Shown one piece after another: positions 52,807-61,934 of a stretch of 64,000 bases of DNA. This DNA comes from Bacteroidales bacterium (GTDB lineage Bacteria; Bacteroidota; Bacteroidia; Bacteroidales; UBA932). The number at the start of each line of letters is the position of its first letter. The first letter of the stretch is position 1. Location: positions 48,085-112,084 of the forward strand of contig SUYL01000067.1 of the NCBI GenBank assembly GCA_015060445.1. The letters run 5' to 3'. Position numbers and translations under genes: made by a program. A model generated the notes under the pieces. It was not told the DNA's origin and made no database searches. It was given only the letters and a program-made list of their open reading frames with translations.

Positions 52807-54591
52807 ATGGCAAGTTATCTTCAGGTAGAGAATGTTTCAAAATCATACGGGCCCAGAGTCCTGTTCAGCAATATCAATCTAAATATCAATGAGGGAGACA
52901 AGATAGCCCTTGTTGCGCCCAATGGTACAGGTAAGACATCTCTCCTGAGAATTCTTGCAGGAGTGGAGGGGTCCGACGGTGAAGGCAAGGTAAAGTTCCT
53001 AAAGGATATTGTTATTGCATTTCTGGCACAGGATAATGTTTATAATCCCAATAGTACAATATGGGAGATAGTGTATCCTTATGCCCGAAATTGTGCTGAG
53101 CATGAGATAGAGGAGATTCTTTTTAACCTTAAACTTACAGATGTGGATATGAAGATATCCCAACTGAGCGGCGGAGAGGTAAAGAGGGTTGCCATTGCAT
53201 GCATGTTTGTTCAGAAACCACAGTTTCTTGTAATGGATGAGCCTACTAACCACCTCGACCTTGAAACTATTGAATATCTGGAAGATTATTTCTCGCGGCA
53301 GAAATGTACTCTCCTTATGGTTACCCATGACCGCTATTTCCTTGACCGTGTGTGCAACAAGATAATTGAAATGGCTGACGGAACCTTGTATTCATATGAC
53401 GGCAATTATTCCTACTATCTGGAGAAGAGGGAGGAGAGGATGCAGAATATGAAAAGGGACATTGACAGGGCAAGAAATCTTCTGAGGACAGAACTTGACT
53501 GGATGAGGCGAATGCCTTGTGCAAGGGGAACAAAGGCAAAGTACAGGATAGATTCTTTCTATGAACTGAAGGAGAAGGCCGGGCAGAGGATTTATGAGCG
53601 CAATTTAAATATTAATGTGAAGTCGCAGAGGTTGGGCAAGAAGATTGTCAATTGCTCCCATGTTGGTTTCAAATGGGATAACTGGATTGGGGTGGAGGAT
53701 TTTACATATAATTTTGCACCGGGGGAAAAGATTGGCATTGTGGGTAAGAACGGAGTGGGGAAATCTACTTTCCTTAATCTCATAACCGGGTCCCTGAAAC
53801 CTACGTCAGGTGAGATACAGATAGGTGAGACGGTAAGTTTCGGATATTACAGGCAGCAGGGAATAGAATTTAATCCCGACGATACAGTTATAGAGGCTGT
53901 AAGGGAGATTGCAGAGGTTGTTACTTTGGGGGACGGCAAGAGTGTACCTGTAACAACATTTCTCAATTATTTCCTTTTCCCTCCCAATATGCATTACAGC
54001 AAGATTGAAAAGTTGAGCGGTGGAGAGAAGAGGAGACTGTATCTTCTTACAGTCCTTATGAAGAATCCTAATGTCCTTATCCTGGATGAACCTACAAATG
54101 ATCTTGATATCCTTACCCTTAATGTCCTGGAGGAGTATCTTAAAGAATTTGCGGGTTCTGTAATAATAGTGTCGCACGACCGTTTCTTCCTCGACAAGAT
54201 AGTTGACCATCTTTTTGTATTTGAAGGGGATGGAATAATTAAGGATTTTGTGGGGAGTTATTCGGATTATAGGGAGTATATAAAGGAGAAAGAGAAACAG
54301 AAAAGGACTCAGGAGAGGGCCAGAATGCAGAAAGAGATGCAGAAGGCAGTGCCGGTGGAGCAGCCGCAGCCAAATAGAAAGAGGAAGTTGAGTTATAAGG
54401 AGCAGCGGGAACTGGAACAGATTGAGAAGGATCTTGAGGTGTTGGGGCAGGAGAAAAAGGAACTTGAGGAGAAATTGTCGGGAGGAGAGATTTCCAATAA
54501 GGAACTGCAGGAGGCCTCTGTGAGAATAGGGGAAGTTATTGCATTATTGGATGAGAAGGAAATGCGATGGTTGGAATTGAATGATAATTGA
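52807..54591 (+). CDS. ABC-F family ATPase (Uup-like)
   Basis: 594 residues from ATG 52807 (MASYLQVENVSKSYG); a TTG at 52783 is within the promoter box. Two ABC domains: APNGTGKTSLL, LSGGEVKRVAI, FLVMDEPTNHLD; and GKNGVGKSTFL, LSGGEKRRLYL, LILDEPTNDLD. After residue 500 a charged coiled-coil tail appears (RKRKLSYKEQRELEQIEKDL), as in Uup, which helps binding to branched DNA or ribosomes. Likely acts on stalled ribosomes. It is the second ABC-F in the window and is clearly distinct from ettA. Confidence 0.92.
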   Translation: MASYLQVENVSKSYGPRVLFSNINLNINEGDKIALVAPNGTGKTSLLRILAGVEGSDGEGKVKFLKDIVIAFLAQDNVYNPNSTIWEIVYPYARNCAEHEIEEILFNLKLTDVDMKISQLSGGEVKRVAIACMFVQKPQFLVMDEPTNHLDLETIEYLEDYFSRQKCTLLMVTHDRYFLDRVCNKIIEMADGTLYSYDGNYSYYLEKREERMQNMKRDIDRARNLLRTELDWMRRMPCARGTKAKYRIDSFYELKEKAGQRIYERNLNINVKSQRLGKKIVNCSHVGFKWDNWIGVEDFTYNFAPGEKIGIVGKNGVGKSTFLNLITGSLKPTSGEIQIGETVSFGYYRQQGIEFNPDDTVIEAVREIAEVVTLGDGKSVPVTTFLNYFLFPPNMHYSKIEKLSGGEKRRLYLLTVLMKNPNVLILDEPTNDLDILTLNVLEEYLKEFAGSVIIVSHDRFFLDKIVDHLFVFEGDGIIKDFVGSYSDYREYIKEKEKQKRTQERARMQKEMQKAVPVEQPQPNRKRKLSYKEQRELEQIEKDLEVLGQEKKELEEKLSGGEISNKELQEASVRIGEVIALLDEKEMRWLELNDN

Positions 54592-54593
54592 CT

Positions 54594-54601
54594 TATCTTT
54601 G
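54594..54601 (+). promoter_or_regulatory. -7 box of the porin gene
   Basis: TATCTTTG, exact TAnnTTTG, with TTGG 19 bases upstream (54571-54574). Start near 54608, before ATG 54619. Confidence 0.65.
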
Positions 54602-54618
54602 GCTTTTTGCTTGAACTT

Positions 54619-55671
54619 ATGAATTTTATGGGAAATATATACAGGTTTGTACTGGTGCTGGCATTTTTGTATGCCGGGTGTGCTTTTGCGCAGTCAGGAG
54701 AGGATGGAGGTGACAGGAGCATCTCTGTAAAGATGGATGTGAGGTTTGACGGTGAGGTTACAAGATATGCCGCTGATGATGCTTCCGGAAGTGGAAGTGA
54801 GTATGACGGAGGATTTGTAGGACGTTATTTGAAACTGCTTGTAAACGGTAAGATTGATGAGAGGTTCAGTTACAGTTTCAGGCACCGCATGTATGTGGGG
54901 CAGAAAGACCCTAAATCATTCTTTAATGCTACAGATTGGGCCAATGTTACATTTGCTGCCAGTGACCGCATTTCGGTTACAGCCGGAAAACAGATGATAT
55001 GCATTGGTACAATAGAGTATGACTATGCACCTATTGATGTCTATTTTGCATCAGATTTCTGGAATCATGTGAGCCCTTTCCAGATAGGTGTAAATGTGGG
55101 GATAAAGATTGGAAAAGGGCAGCAGTTGTACGCTCAGGTAACAAACTCACCTTTCTCTACAGAGGCGTTGGAGAACATTTATGCATATAATGTCATATGG
55201 TATGGCAAAGTTGCCCGTTGGATGAATACAATATGGTCTGTGAATATGGTGGAGTATGAGAAGGGCCATTTTATCAATTATATTGCGTTGGGCAACAAGT
55301 TCCTGTTTGGAAGGGTGCAGGCAGACCTTGACTATATGAACAGATATGCCGGGAAGGGGACTGCCTTCTTCCAGGATTTTTCATTGCATGGGAAACTTTC
55401 ATACGCCGTGTCGGAGAGTGTGAACCTTTTTGCAAAGGGGGGATATGATGTCAACAAAGCACAGGATGAGGATGCACATTTTGTGTATGACAGATATGTA
55501 ATGCCAGGTGTGGATCTGGGCTTTTATGGGGCAGGAATAGAGTACTTCCCTGTAAAGGGGGCAAAACAATCGCTCAGGCTGCATGCCTTCTGGCATTCAA
55601 ATACTTCAAATCCTGTTCCTCAGACATTCAATGTGGGTTTGAGATGGCAGATGAATGTGCTGGAAAGGTAG
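54619..55671 (+). CDS. Porin family outer-membrane protein (phosphate-selective porin O/P-like)
   Basis: About 350 residues from ATG 54619 (ATG 54628 also possible). Signal peptide (RFVLVLAFLYAGCAFA-Q), then a strand-rich body of about 16 strands: GGFVGRYLKLLVNGKIDERF, ISVTAGKQMICIGTIEYD, FQIGVNVGIKIGKGQQLYAQV and the closing TFNVGLRWQMNVLER. The pattern resembles short Bacteroidota porins of the OprO/OprP superfamily. Substrate unknown. It is followed by the nucleoside-recognition gene 16 bases later. Confidence 0.78.
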   Translation: MNFMGNIYRFVLVLAFLYAGCAFAQSGEDGGDRSISVKMDVRFDGEVTRYAADDASGSGSEYDGGFVGRYLKLLVNGKIDERFSYSFRHRMYVGQKDPKSFFNATDWANVTFAASDRISVTAGKQMICIGTIEYDYAPIDVYFASDFWNHVSPFQIGVNVGIKIGKGQQLYAQVTNSPFSTEALENIYAYNVIWYGKVARWMNTIWSVNMVEYEKGHFINYIALGNKFLFGRVQADLDYMNRYAGKGTAFFQDFSLHGKLSYAVSESVNLFAKGGYDVNKAQDEDAHFVYDRYVMPGVDLGFYGAGIEYFPVKGAKQSLRLHAFWHSNTSNPVPQTFNVGLRWQMNVLER

Positions 55672-55687
55672 ATACTTAGCCGAAACT

Positions 55688-56830
55688 ATGAAAAACAATG
55701 TATATATGAAGAAACTGGAGCCTCTTTTTTTCCTGATAGTCTTTTTCCTTCTTTTCGGGTCCCTGGGGTATGTAATGGGAACACCAAACATGTTGAATAC
55801 CCTTATGAATACAGCGTACAGTCTCCTTATTGAGACAGTTTTCTATATAATGGGAATTACTGTGCTGTCGGGAGCATTGGGGAAGATCCTTGTTGAGTTT
55901 GGAGTTGTAGGTGTTCTTGAGAAAATCCTCAGACCCCTTATGAAACCTTTCTGGAATCTCCCTGGTGTTGCTGCCCTTGGCGGTGTGCTTACTTTCCTCT
56001 CCGACAATCCTGCAATCATAACATTGGCCAATGACAAGAATTTCAGCAAGTATTTCAAGAAATACCAGTTGATTTCAATTACCAACTTTGGTACAGCATT
56101 TGGAATGGGATTGGTGGTTATTGTGTTTATGGCAGGAAGGGGATTTGCCTCTGCGGCAATCATTGGCCTTGTGGGTGCAGTAATGGGGAGCATTATCTCA
56201 ACAAGGATAGCTCAGAGGATGATATTGAAGGAGAAACCGGATTTTGACCAGTATGTGGTCCCATCCAAAGTTGCGGAAGATGAGATAAAAAATGAGAGTG
56301 TAGAGGTAAAAGAGCAGAGCCTTTTCCTCAGAATCCTGAATTCATTGCTCGATGGAGGCAAATCCGGAGTGAATTTGGGGTTGGCAATCATACCTGGAGT
56401 ACTCATTATATCCACTTTTGTAATGATGCTCACTTTTGGCCCTGGAGAGGAGGGATATACCGGTGCGGCATATGAGGGTATTGCATTGCTCCCTGCAATT
56501 GCAGAAAAACTGGATTTTATTTTTGAATGGCTCTTCGGCTTTACAAATCCTGAACTTGTAGCATTCCCTATGACATCTTTAGGTGCGGTTGGTGCCGCCT
56601 TGGGCCTTATTCCCAAATTTCAGGCAAGCGGACTGATAGACGGAAATGCCATTGCAGTCTTTACAGCAATGGGAATGTGCTGGAGCGGCTATTTGAGTAC
56701 CCATACAGCCATGCTGGATTCTTTGGGATACAGGGAACTCACCTCCAAGGCAATAATTGCACACACCATAGGAGGGCTTTGCGCCGGTATCATTGCGCAT
56801 TGGCTGTTTGTCCTTGTGGGATTGTTTTAA
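55688..56830 (+). CDS. Nucleoside-recognition (Gate) domain membrane protein
   Basis: About 380 residues from ATG 55688 (earlier ATG at 55655 overlaps the porin gene). Two Gate-type halves with about eight membrane spans: LFFLIVFFLLFGSLGYVMG, VLTFLSDNPAIITLANDK, GTAFGMGLVVIVFMAGRG; and LGLAIIPGVLIISTFVMML, PMTSLGAVGAALGLIP, GMCWSGYLSTHTAML. Related to SpmA/SpmB and to gates of CNT nucleoside transporters. Probably a transporter or exporter of small molecules. Its stop abuts the trkA stop on the other strand. Confidence 0.82.
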   Translation: MKNNVYMKKLEPLFFLIVFFLLFGSLGYVMGTPNMLNTLMNTAYSLLIETVFYIMGITVLSGALGKILVEFGVVGVLEKILRPLMKPFWNLPGVAALGGVLTFLSDNPAIITLANDKNFSKYFKKYQLISITNFGTAFGMGLVVIVFMAGRGFASAAIIGLVGAVMGSIISTRIAQRMILKEKPDFDQYVVPSKVAEDEIKNESVEVKEQSLFLRILNSLLDGGKSGVNLGLAIIPGVLIISTFVMMLTFGPGEEGYTGAAYEGIALLPAIAEKLDFIFEWLFGFTNPELVAFPMTSLGAVGAALGLIPKFQASGLIDGNAIAVFTAMGMCWSGYLSTHTAMLDSLGYRELTSKAIIAHTIGGLCAGIIAHWLFVLVGLF

Positions 56831-58180
56831 TCAGATAAAGAATTTGTTTACCTTGGACAATACTTGCGGCAGGGCAAATACAGCAACCCTGTCGTAAGGC
56901 TTTATTATGGTCTCTTCTGTGGCCACGAATATCTCGTTACCCCTTATTATACCTCCAATTATGGCCTCTCTTGGGAAGTGAAGATCCTTTAGAGGCCCTT
57001 TTGTAATGGCGCTGCTCGGGTTTACGATAAACTCAAGAACCTCGGCATCGGAACCGTTGAGACACTTGATTGACCTTACCTTGTTGCTCAAGGTAAAACG
57101 GAATATCCTGCCGGCAGTTGAGAGTTTCTTGTTGATTACAGCATCAACACCCATACCTTCTGCCAGTTTTATATATTCAATATTCTCAACCTCGGCAATT
57201 GTTTTGGCCACTCCCATTTTTTTTGCCGCAACACATGAGAGGATATTTGTTTCAGAATTGCTTGTAACGGCCACAAATGCATCATATTTTGTCACATCCT
57301 CTTCCATGAGGAGGTCTGAGTTTCTGCCGTCACCGTTTATTACAAGAACTTTGTCCAGTGTTTCTGCCAGGTATTCGCACCTCTCGGGCTTAATCTCAAT
57401 TATCTTTATGTGGTCTGAGACTTTGCTCATCTTTTTGGCCAGCATCTCTCCAATCCTTCCCCCTCCAACAATCATCAGGTTCTTTATCTCAATCTCCTTT
57501 TTGCCGGAGAAACTCATTGCATCCTGCACGCCGTCCCTTGTGCATATTACAAATACCAGGTCATTTTCCTGGAATTTTGTATCCGGCCCTGGAATGATGG
57601 TATCTTCATCCCTGGCAATTGCAACAGCCTTGTATTGGCTTTTGCCGGTAAAGGATGAGATGTCGCTTACACATTTGTCTATAAGTGGAGCCCCGTCCTC
57701 AAGGCGGAATGCAACCATCTGGAGCATACCTCTGGCAAATTCCATGAACTCAGTGGTACCGGTCTGTTTCAGAAGGTCAACAATCTCATATGATGCAATT
57801 TTCTCGGGGTAGAAGAGCAGGTCAATACCCAGTTCCGTAAACAGCAGTTTGTTCTCATGGTGCATGTACTCGTCGTTGTTTATGCGGGCAGTCACCTTCT
57901 GGCTCCCCATTTTCTTGGCCAGCAGTGCACTTATGATGTTTATATCCTGGTCCTGGGCAGGACTCACGGCAATGAACAGGTCGGCCTTTTCGGCCCCGGC
58001 CTCCTTAAGAGTCTCAATAGAGGTGGGATTTCCTTGTATTGTAATGACATCAGCAACCTCACGCAGTTTGTTCAGACGGTTTTCGTCTGCATCAATAATG
58101 GTAAGATTATTGGATTCATTGCTGAGCATCTTGGCAAGGTGGCTTCCAACCTCACCGGCTCCTGCTATAATTATTCTCAT
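56831..58180 (-). CDS. trkA: Trk K+ uptake regulatory protein TrkA
   Basis: 449 residues with two RCK (TrkA-N/TrkA-C) units: IIIAGAGEVGSHLAKML and NLTIIDADENRLNKLRE at the start, LMIVGGGRIGEMLAKKMS and IKIIEIKPERCEYLAETLD in the second half, each followed by a TrkA_C domain. It binds NAD(H) or nucleotides on the cytosolic face and gates a TrkH/TrkG potassium channel. No trkH is in the window; Bacteroidales often encode it right next to trkA, so its absence is noteworthy. Convergent with the Gate gene, zero spacing. Confidence 0.95.
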   Translation of the reverse strand: MRIIIAGAGEVGSHLAKMLSNESNNLTIIDADENRLNKLREVADVITIQGNPTSIETLKEAGAEKADLFIAVSPAQDQDINIISALLAKKMGSQKVTARINNDEYMHHENKLLFTELGIDLLFYPEKIASYEIVDLLKQTGTTEFMEFARGMLQMVAFRLEDGAPLIDKCVSDISSFTGKSQYKAVAIARDEDTIIPGPDTKFQENDLVFVICTRDGVQDAMSFSGKKEIEIKNLMIVGGGRIGEMLAKKMSKVSDHIKIIEIKPERCEYLAETLDKVLVINGDGRNSDLLMEEDVTKYDAFVAVTSNSETNILSCVAAKKMGVAKTIAEVENIEYIKLAEGMGVDAVINKKLSTAGRIFRFTLSNKVRSIKCLNGSDAEVLEFIVNPSSAITKGPLKDLHFPREAIIGGIIRGNEIFVATEETIIKPYDRVAVFALPQVLSKVNKFFI

Positions 58181-58202
58181 TGCCCAAAAAGATTAGTTGA
58201 TG

Positions 58203-58210
58203 CAAATATA
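58203..58210 (-). promoter_or_regulatory. -7 box of trkA
   Basis: Reads TATATTTG on the minus strand, 22 bases upstream of the trkA ATG and directly after the T-tract of the preceding terminator. Confidence 0.65.
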
Positions 58211-58238
58211 ATAAAAAGAGCGGCTGTTGTGCCGCTCT
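58211..58238 (-). terminator. Terminator of the DUF2795 gene
   Basis: On the minus strand AGAGCGGC, 6-base loop, GCCGCTCT, then TTTTATTAT. It runs straight into the trkA -7 box. Confidence 0.85.
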
Positions 58239-58245
58239 GTCAATT

Positions 58246-58467
58246 CTAATATTCCTCTTCGTCAAAAAAGAAATCCTCTTTGCTTGGGTAATCTGGCCAA
58301 ATCTCCTCAATGCTCTCGTAAACTTCGCCATCATCCTCAAGGTCATTCAAGTTTTCAATAACCTCAAGAGGTGCACCTGAACGTGTTGCGTAATCGATCA
58401 ATTCATCTTTTGTTGCCGGCCATGGTGCATCCTCAAGTTTGGATGCAAGTTCTAGTGTCCAATACAT
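58246..58467 (-). CDS. DUF2795 family small acidic protein
   Basis: 73 residues, very acidic at the end (DEEEY). The first half matches the DUF2795 pattern (WTLELASKLEDAPWPATKDELIDYATRSGAP), the second VIENLNDLEDDGEVYESIEEIWPDYPSKEDF. Common and conserved in Bacteroidota; function unknown. It has its own promoter box and terminator, so it is a single-gene transcript. Confidence 0.88.
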   Translation of the reverse strand: MYWTLELASKLEDAPWPATKDELIDYATRSGAPLEVIENLNDLEDDGEVYESIEEIWPDYPSKEDFFFDEEEY

Positions 58468-58524
58468 AGTGTAAAATTTTAATTTTTAACCAATTGGTAT
58501 TTGCAATGTTTCGTAATAGGGGCG

Positions 58525-58532
58525 CAAATATA
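58525..58532 (-). promoter_or_regulatory. -7 box of the DUF2795 gene
   Basis: Reads TATATTTG on the minus strand, 57 bases upstream of the ATG; the leader is A/T-rich. Confidence 0.6.
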
Positions 58533-58544
58533 GTAAAAAATTCA

Positions 58545-59102
58545 TTATGGCAACCAAAACTCTTCTTTTTCGTCATTTTCTATGCATAAATATCTGGCAA
58601 GGGTGAACAGATAGTCAGAAAGCCTATTCAGATATTTTTGCCCAATTATCAGTTGTTCAGATACTTCTGTATTGCCTTCACCTCCTGTCCCTATTGCGAG
58701 GGAGTGCCTTTCAGCCCTGCGGCAGATGGTTCTGGCAACGTGGCATTCAGATGAGACCCTTGGTGCGCCCGGCAAAATGAATGCAGTTTGCGGAGGAAGT
58801 GCACCGGTCATTCTGTCAATTTCCCCTTCCAGCCATACAATGGCCTCTTCTTTAACCTCTTTCAGTGCCTTTACAGAACCGTCAGAGGCAAAATGTGCAG
58901 AAATGAGCATCAGATTCTCCTGTATCTTCCTCAAATCACTTTTTACCTGAGCAATGTCAGTGTCGCCAATAATAATCCCGACAAATGAAATCAGTTCATC
59001 CAAATCTCCGTAAGCCTCAACTCTGGGATGATTCTTCGGAACCCTTTTGCCGCCTACGAGTGATGTGGTGCCTTTGTCACCACCTTTAGTATAAATCTTC
59101 AT
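58545..59102 (-). CDS. ATP:cob(I)alamin adenosyltransferase (PduO type)
   Basis: Makes adenosylcobalamin from cob(I)alamin and ATP, needed for methylmalonyl-CoA mutase in propionate formation. About 185 residues from ATG 59102 (MKIYTKGGDKGTTSLVGG), the family's usual opening and ATP-binding loop; then HPRVEAYGDLDELISFVG, PSVRF-like FILPGAPRVSSECHVARTICRRAER and LIIGQKYLNRLSDYLFTLAR. The longer frame from 59162 would overlap the ABC gene. It is the last gene of the RR-HK-mqnB-ABC unit. Confidence 0.92.
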   Translation of the reverse strand: MKIYTKGGDKGTTSLVGGKRVPKNHPRVEAYGDLDELISFVGIIIGDTDIAQVKSDLRKIQENLMLISAHFASDGSVKALKEVKEEAIVWLEGEIDRMTGALPPQTAFILPGAPRVSSECHVARTICRRAERHSLAIGTGGEGNTEVSEQLIIGQKYLNRLSDYLFTLARYLCIENDEKEEFWLP

Positions 59103-59115
59103 ATTGAGTAAATTT

Positions 59116-59832
59116 TTATATTTCCATAGCAGGATGGGGGTTTGCTGTGTCGCTCTCAACAAGCCCGTCCCTTAATCTTATTATCCTTCTGGCATGCAGG
59201 GCAATATCCTCTTCATGGGTTACAACAATAACAGTATTGCCCATTTTGTATATCTGCTCAAACAGCCTCATTATGTCAATGGATGTTTTTGTATCCAGAT
59301 TACCTGTAGGTTCATCTGCAAGTATTATGGATGGGTTGTTTATCAGAGCCCGTGCAACTGCAACCCTCTGCCTTTGTCCTCCCGACAACTCCGCAGGCCT
59401 GTGTTCCATCCTCTCCTGCAGCCCTACTGAGATGAGTGCCTCCCTGGCCCTCTTTTCCCTTATTGGGCGTGGAACCCCCGAATATATCAGCGGGAGAGCC
59501 ACATTCTCCAGTGATGAATATCTTGGGAGCAGGTTGAAAGACTGGAACACAAAACCTATCTCCCTGTTCCTCACCTGGGCAAGTTCATTGTCACCCATTT
59601 CACTTACATCTGTGCCGTTGAGTATATATTTTCCTCCCGACGGAGTGTCGAGACAACCCAGAATGTTCATAAGGGTTGATTTTCCCGATCCCGACGGCCC
59701 CATAATTGCAACATACTCATTTCTGCATATTGAAAGGGTAACCCCGTTGAGAGCATTTACCTGTGTCCCTCCCAACCGGTACAGTTTCTTTAACCCTTCA
59801 ATGTGGATAATTTCCTTCCCTGCCTTCTCCAT
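59116..59832 (-). CDS. ABC transporter ATP-binding protein (MacB/LolD type)
   Basis: 238 residues, the ATPase of a MacB/LolD/FtsE-type complex. Walker [18 protein letters not shown]-loop [13 protein letters not shown], signature [15 protein letters not shown], Walker [13 protein letters not shown]-loop VVTHEED. No permease gene lies beside it; the partner FtsX/MacB-type permease must be elsewhere. Gap to mqnB is 9 bases and to the adenosyltransferase gene 13 bases. Confidence 0.93.
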   Translation of the reverse strand: MEKAGKEIIHIEGLKKLYRLGGTQVNALNGVTLSICRNEYVAIMGPSGSGKSTLMNILGCLDTPSGGKYILNGTDVSEMGDNELAQVRNREIGFVFQSFNLLPRYSSLENVALPLIYSGVPRPIREKRAREALISVGLQERMEHRPAELSGGQRQRVAVARALINNPSIILADEPTGNLDTKTSIDIMRLFEQIYKMGNTVIVVTHEEDIALHARRIIRLRDGLVESDTANPHPAMEI

Positions 59833-59841
59833 ATCAAATAT

Positions 59842-60528
59842 TTATAATACACTGAAAATTTCATGGCAACACTCCTGCAGAGCATCTAATGCCGCAGGGG
59901 TGTCCCACTTCCGGGTATCCCTCTCTCCAACGGCATTGGAAACGGTCCTCAGTCCAAAGAACGGAACCTTCTCCATAAGGCAAGCATAATACACGGCAGC
60001 CCCTTCCATGCTCTCAATGTGGGGAGAGTACAGGCGTACCAGTTCCTCTGTTGTGGATGCACTTCCAGTTATGCGCTGTACTGTAACGCCTGTGGCGGCG
60101 CCATATTTCCCCAATGCTTCTTCAATATTCCTGTATGGCAGCAATTGGCGTGCCAATGCTCCGTTTGTATAGGGAAAAGTATCCTTGTTGAGAATCCCAT
60201 ATCTGAAAAGGTCTTCAAACCCATCTTTCCCCTCAAATCCCAGATCTCCAAATATTTCCCTTGAAATTACAGCGGCGGATCCTATAGGGTACTTGTTGAG
60301 ATCATAACTGCCTGCAATCCCCATGTTTATGACAAGATCATACGGATTGCCCGCCGCATTTGCTCCAACAATCTCTTTAGTAACGCAGTAACATGCGTTG
60401 GTGGCCCCTATGCCTGTAAGGCGGAAAACCATCTCAACATCATTTTTCCACAGGTGCCTTGTTGCTTCATATGCCCTTAATGCACAATCAATCTCCTGCT
60501 GCTCTGCAGCCGTAGCAAGTATTCTCAT
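59842..60528 (-). CDS. mqnB: Futalosine hydrolase
   Basis: Cleaves futalosine to dehypoxanthine futalosine and hypoxanthine in the alternative menaquinone pathway. 228 residues of the nucleoside phosphorylase/MTAN fold: [31 protein letters not shown], then [32 protein letters not shown] with the purine-binding Glu and catalytic Asp-like region. The sequence between resembles MqnB better than methylthioadenosine nucleosidase. No other mqn gene is in the window, so function rests on similarity. It begins 1 base after the kinase stop. Confidence 0.82.
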   Translation of the reverse strand: MRILATAAEQQEIDCALRAYEATRHLWKNDVEMVFRLTGIGATNACYCVTKEIVGANAAGNPYDLVINMGIAGSYDLNKYPIGSAAVISREIFGDLGFEGKDGFEDLFRYGILNKDTFPYTNGALARQLLPYRNIEEALGKYGAATGVTVQRITGSASTTEELVRLYSPHIESMEGAAVYYACLMEKVPFFGLRTVSNAVGERDTRKWDTPAALDALQECCHEIFSVL

Positions 60529-60529
60529 A

Positions 60530-61906
60530 TTAAAGTGACATCAAATCAAATTTAAATATAACTCCCCCTCCAGGGTTGTGTTCAACTGTAATGTTGCCCT
60601 TATGGAACAGTACAGAATTCTTTACAATGGCCAGCCCCAGTCCGCTTCCGCCAGATTTCCTTGCACGTCCCTCCTCTATCCTGTAGAAACGGTCGAACAG
60701 TTTGTCAAGGGCAGAGTGGGGAATTCCTTTTCCGTTGTCGGTATATGTAAACAGTATCCTGTAGTTTGCCTCTCCGGAAATCTGGCTGATTCCGGCCATA
60801 ATACAGATGTCGGTATTTGGTCCGGCATGTTCAAGGGTATTGTCTATAAGGTTCTTGAACAGTGAATATATAATGTCATGGCTGCTCCTTATGGTGAGTT
60901 CACTGCTGATTCTGGAGTTGAATGTGGTGTTGTTCTTCTTCATCTTGAACGAAAGTTCCTCCACTATCTCCTTCAGACATGACGATATGTTTATCTCTTC
61001 AATCTTATAATATTCAGACTGCTCGTCAAGTTTGTTCAGGACTGACACGTCGTTTACCAGAGACGAGAGACGGATAGACTGTTTATATGCCATCTGCACA
61101 AACTTTTTCATCTGTTCAGGGGACATGCTTTCATCGTTTATTATTGTCTCCAGATACGCCCTCATCCCTGTAAGGGGTGTCTTCAGTTCATGGGCAATGT
61201 TGTTTGTCAACTGCTGTTTGAACAGTTTTGCCTGCTCCAGTTGCTCGTAGGTATTTACGATTTTCCTCCCTATGTCACCGTATTCATTATTTGGGAATGT
61301 AACTTGCGAAAAGTCCTTTTTGTTTGACTTCACAAGGAAGAAGAAGTCGTTGAAGGCCTTTAACGGCTTGGTGAGTTTCCTTGAAATGTAGATGAGTGTT
61401 ATTACCAGCGCAAGAATAAGTATCAGTATGGCATACTGGTACTCAATATTGTGGTGGGTTATCTCAATTTTTTCGTAAATGTAGGGGGTAGAGGTCCTTA
61501 CATAGAATCCGGGGTATTTTTTTGCATAATAGAGATATTCCACTTTTTTCTCTTCAGAAAATCTCAATGCTGTCCCTTCCCCATAAATGGATGCTTCAAT
61601 AAGTTCTGCTTTGGAATCCTTCAACTCCTCAAGTCTTCTCTCTTCTGATCCGCTGAAACAAATTATGTTGAAATTGGTATCAATTATGGTATAGCGGAGA
61701 TCGTTGGAGTGTTCAATACTGCTCGTCAGAGTCCCCTCCATGTAGGCTGAATATACAGATTCATTGTATGATATCAACTGTTCCCTTATGCTGGTCAACT
61801 TGAAATTCCTGCTCTGCTGGAGAATGTATATCAAAAAGGCGGCAATTACAATTGCCATTACAACAATGTAATACAGAATAAGCTGATATTTGAACCTCAA
61901 TTTCAT
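60530..61906 (-). CDS. Sensor histidine kinase
   Basis: 458 residues from ATG 61906 (MKLRFKYQLILYYIVVM), which has a perfect AGGAGG 7 bases upstream. Two membrane spans (about 5-30 and 170-192) enclose a periplasmic sensor of about 140 residues. HisKA with AHELKTPLTGMRAYLE, HATPase with KNLIDNTLEHAG, YTDNGKGIP and GSGLGLAIVKNS. Paired with the regulator gene 28 bases upstream. The pair resembles RprX/RprY of Bacteroides, a similarity I note without certainty. A longer frame (to 62026) overlaps the regulator and is rejected. Confidence 0.92.
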   Translation of the reverse strand: MKLRFKYQLILYYIVVMAIVIAAFLIYILQQSRNFKLTSIREQLISYNESVYSAYMEGTLTSSIEHSNDLRYTIIDTNFNIICFSGSEERRLEELKDSKAELIEASIYGEGTALRFSEEKKVEYLYYAKKYPGFYVRTSTPYIYEKIEITHHNIEYQYAILILILALVITLIYISRKLTKPLKAFNDFFFLVKSNKKDFSQVTFPNNEYGDIGRKIVNTYEQLEQAKLFKQQLTNNIAHELKTPLTGMRAYLETIINDESMSPEQMKKFVQMAYKQSIRLSSLVNDVSVLNKLDEQSEYYKIEEINISSCLKEIVEELSFKMKKNNTTFNSRISSELTIRSSHDIIYSLFKNLIDNTLEHAGPNTDICIMAGISQISGEANYRILFTYTDNGKGIPHSALDKLFDRFYRIEEGRARKSGGSGLGLAIVKNSVLFHKGNITVEHNPGGGVIFKFDLMSL

Positions 61907-61913
61907 ATCGGTC

Positions 61914-61919
61914 CCTCCT
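61914..61919 (-). promoter_or_regulatory. Perfect Shine-Dalgarno before the histidine kinase gene
   Basis: Reads AGGAGG on the minus strand, 7 bases before ATG 61906. One of very few perfect SDs in the window; it decides this start. Confidence 0.75.
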
Positions 61920-61934
61920 GTGAATCTGAAAAAA

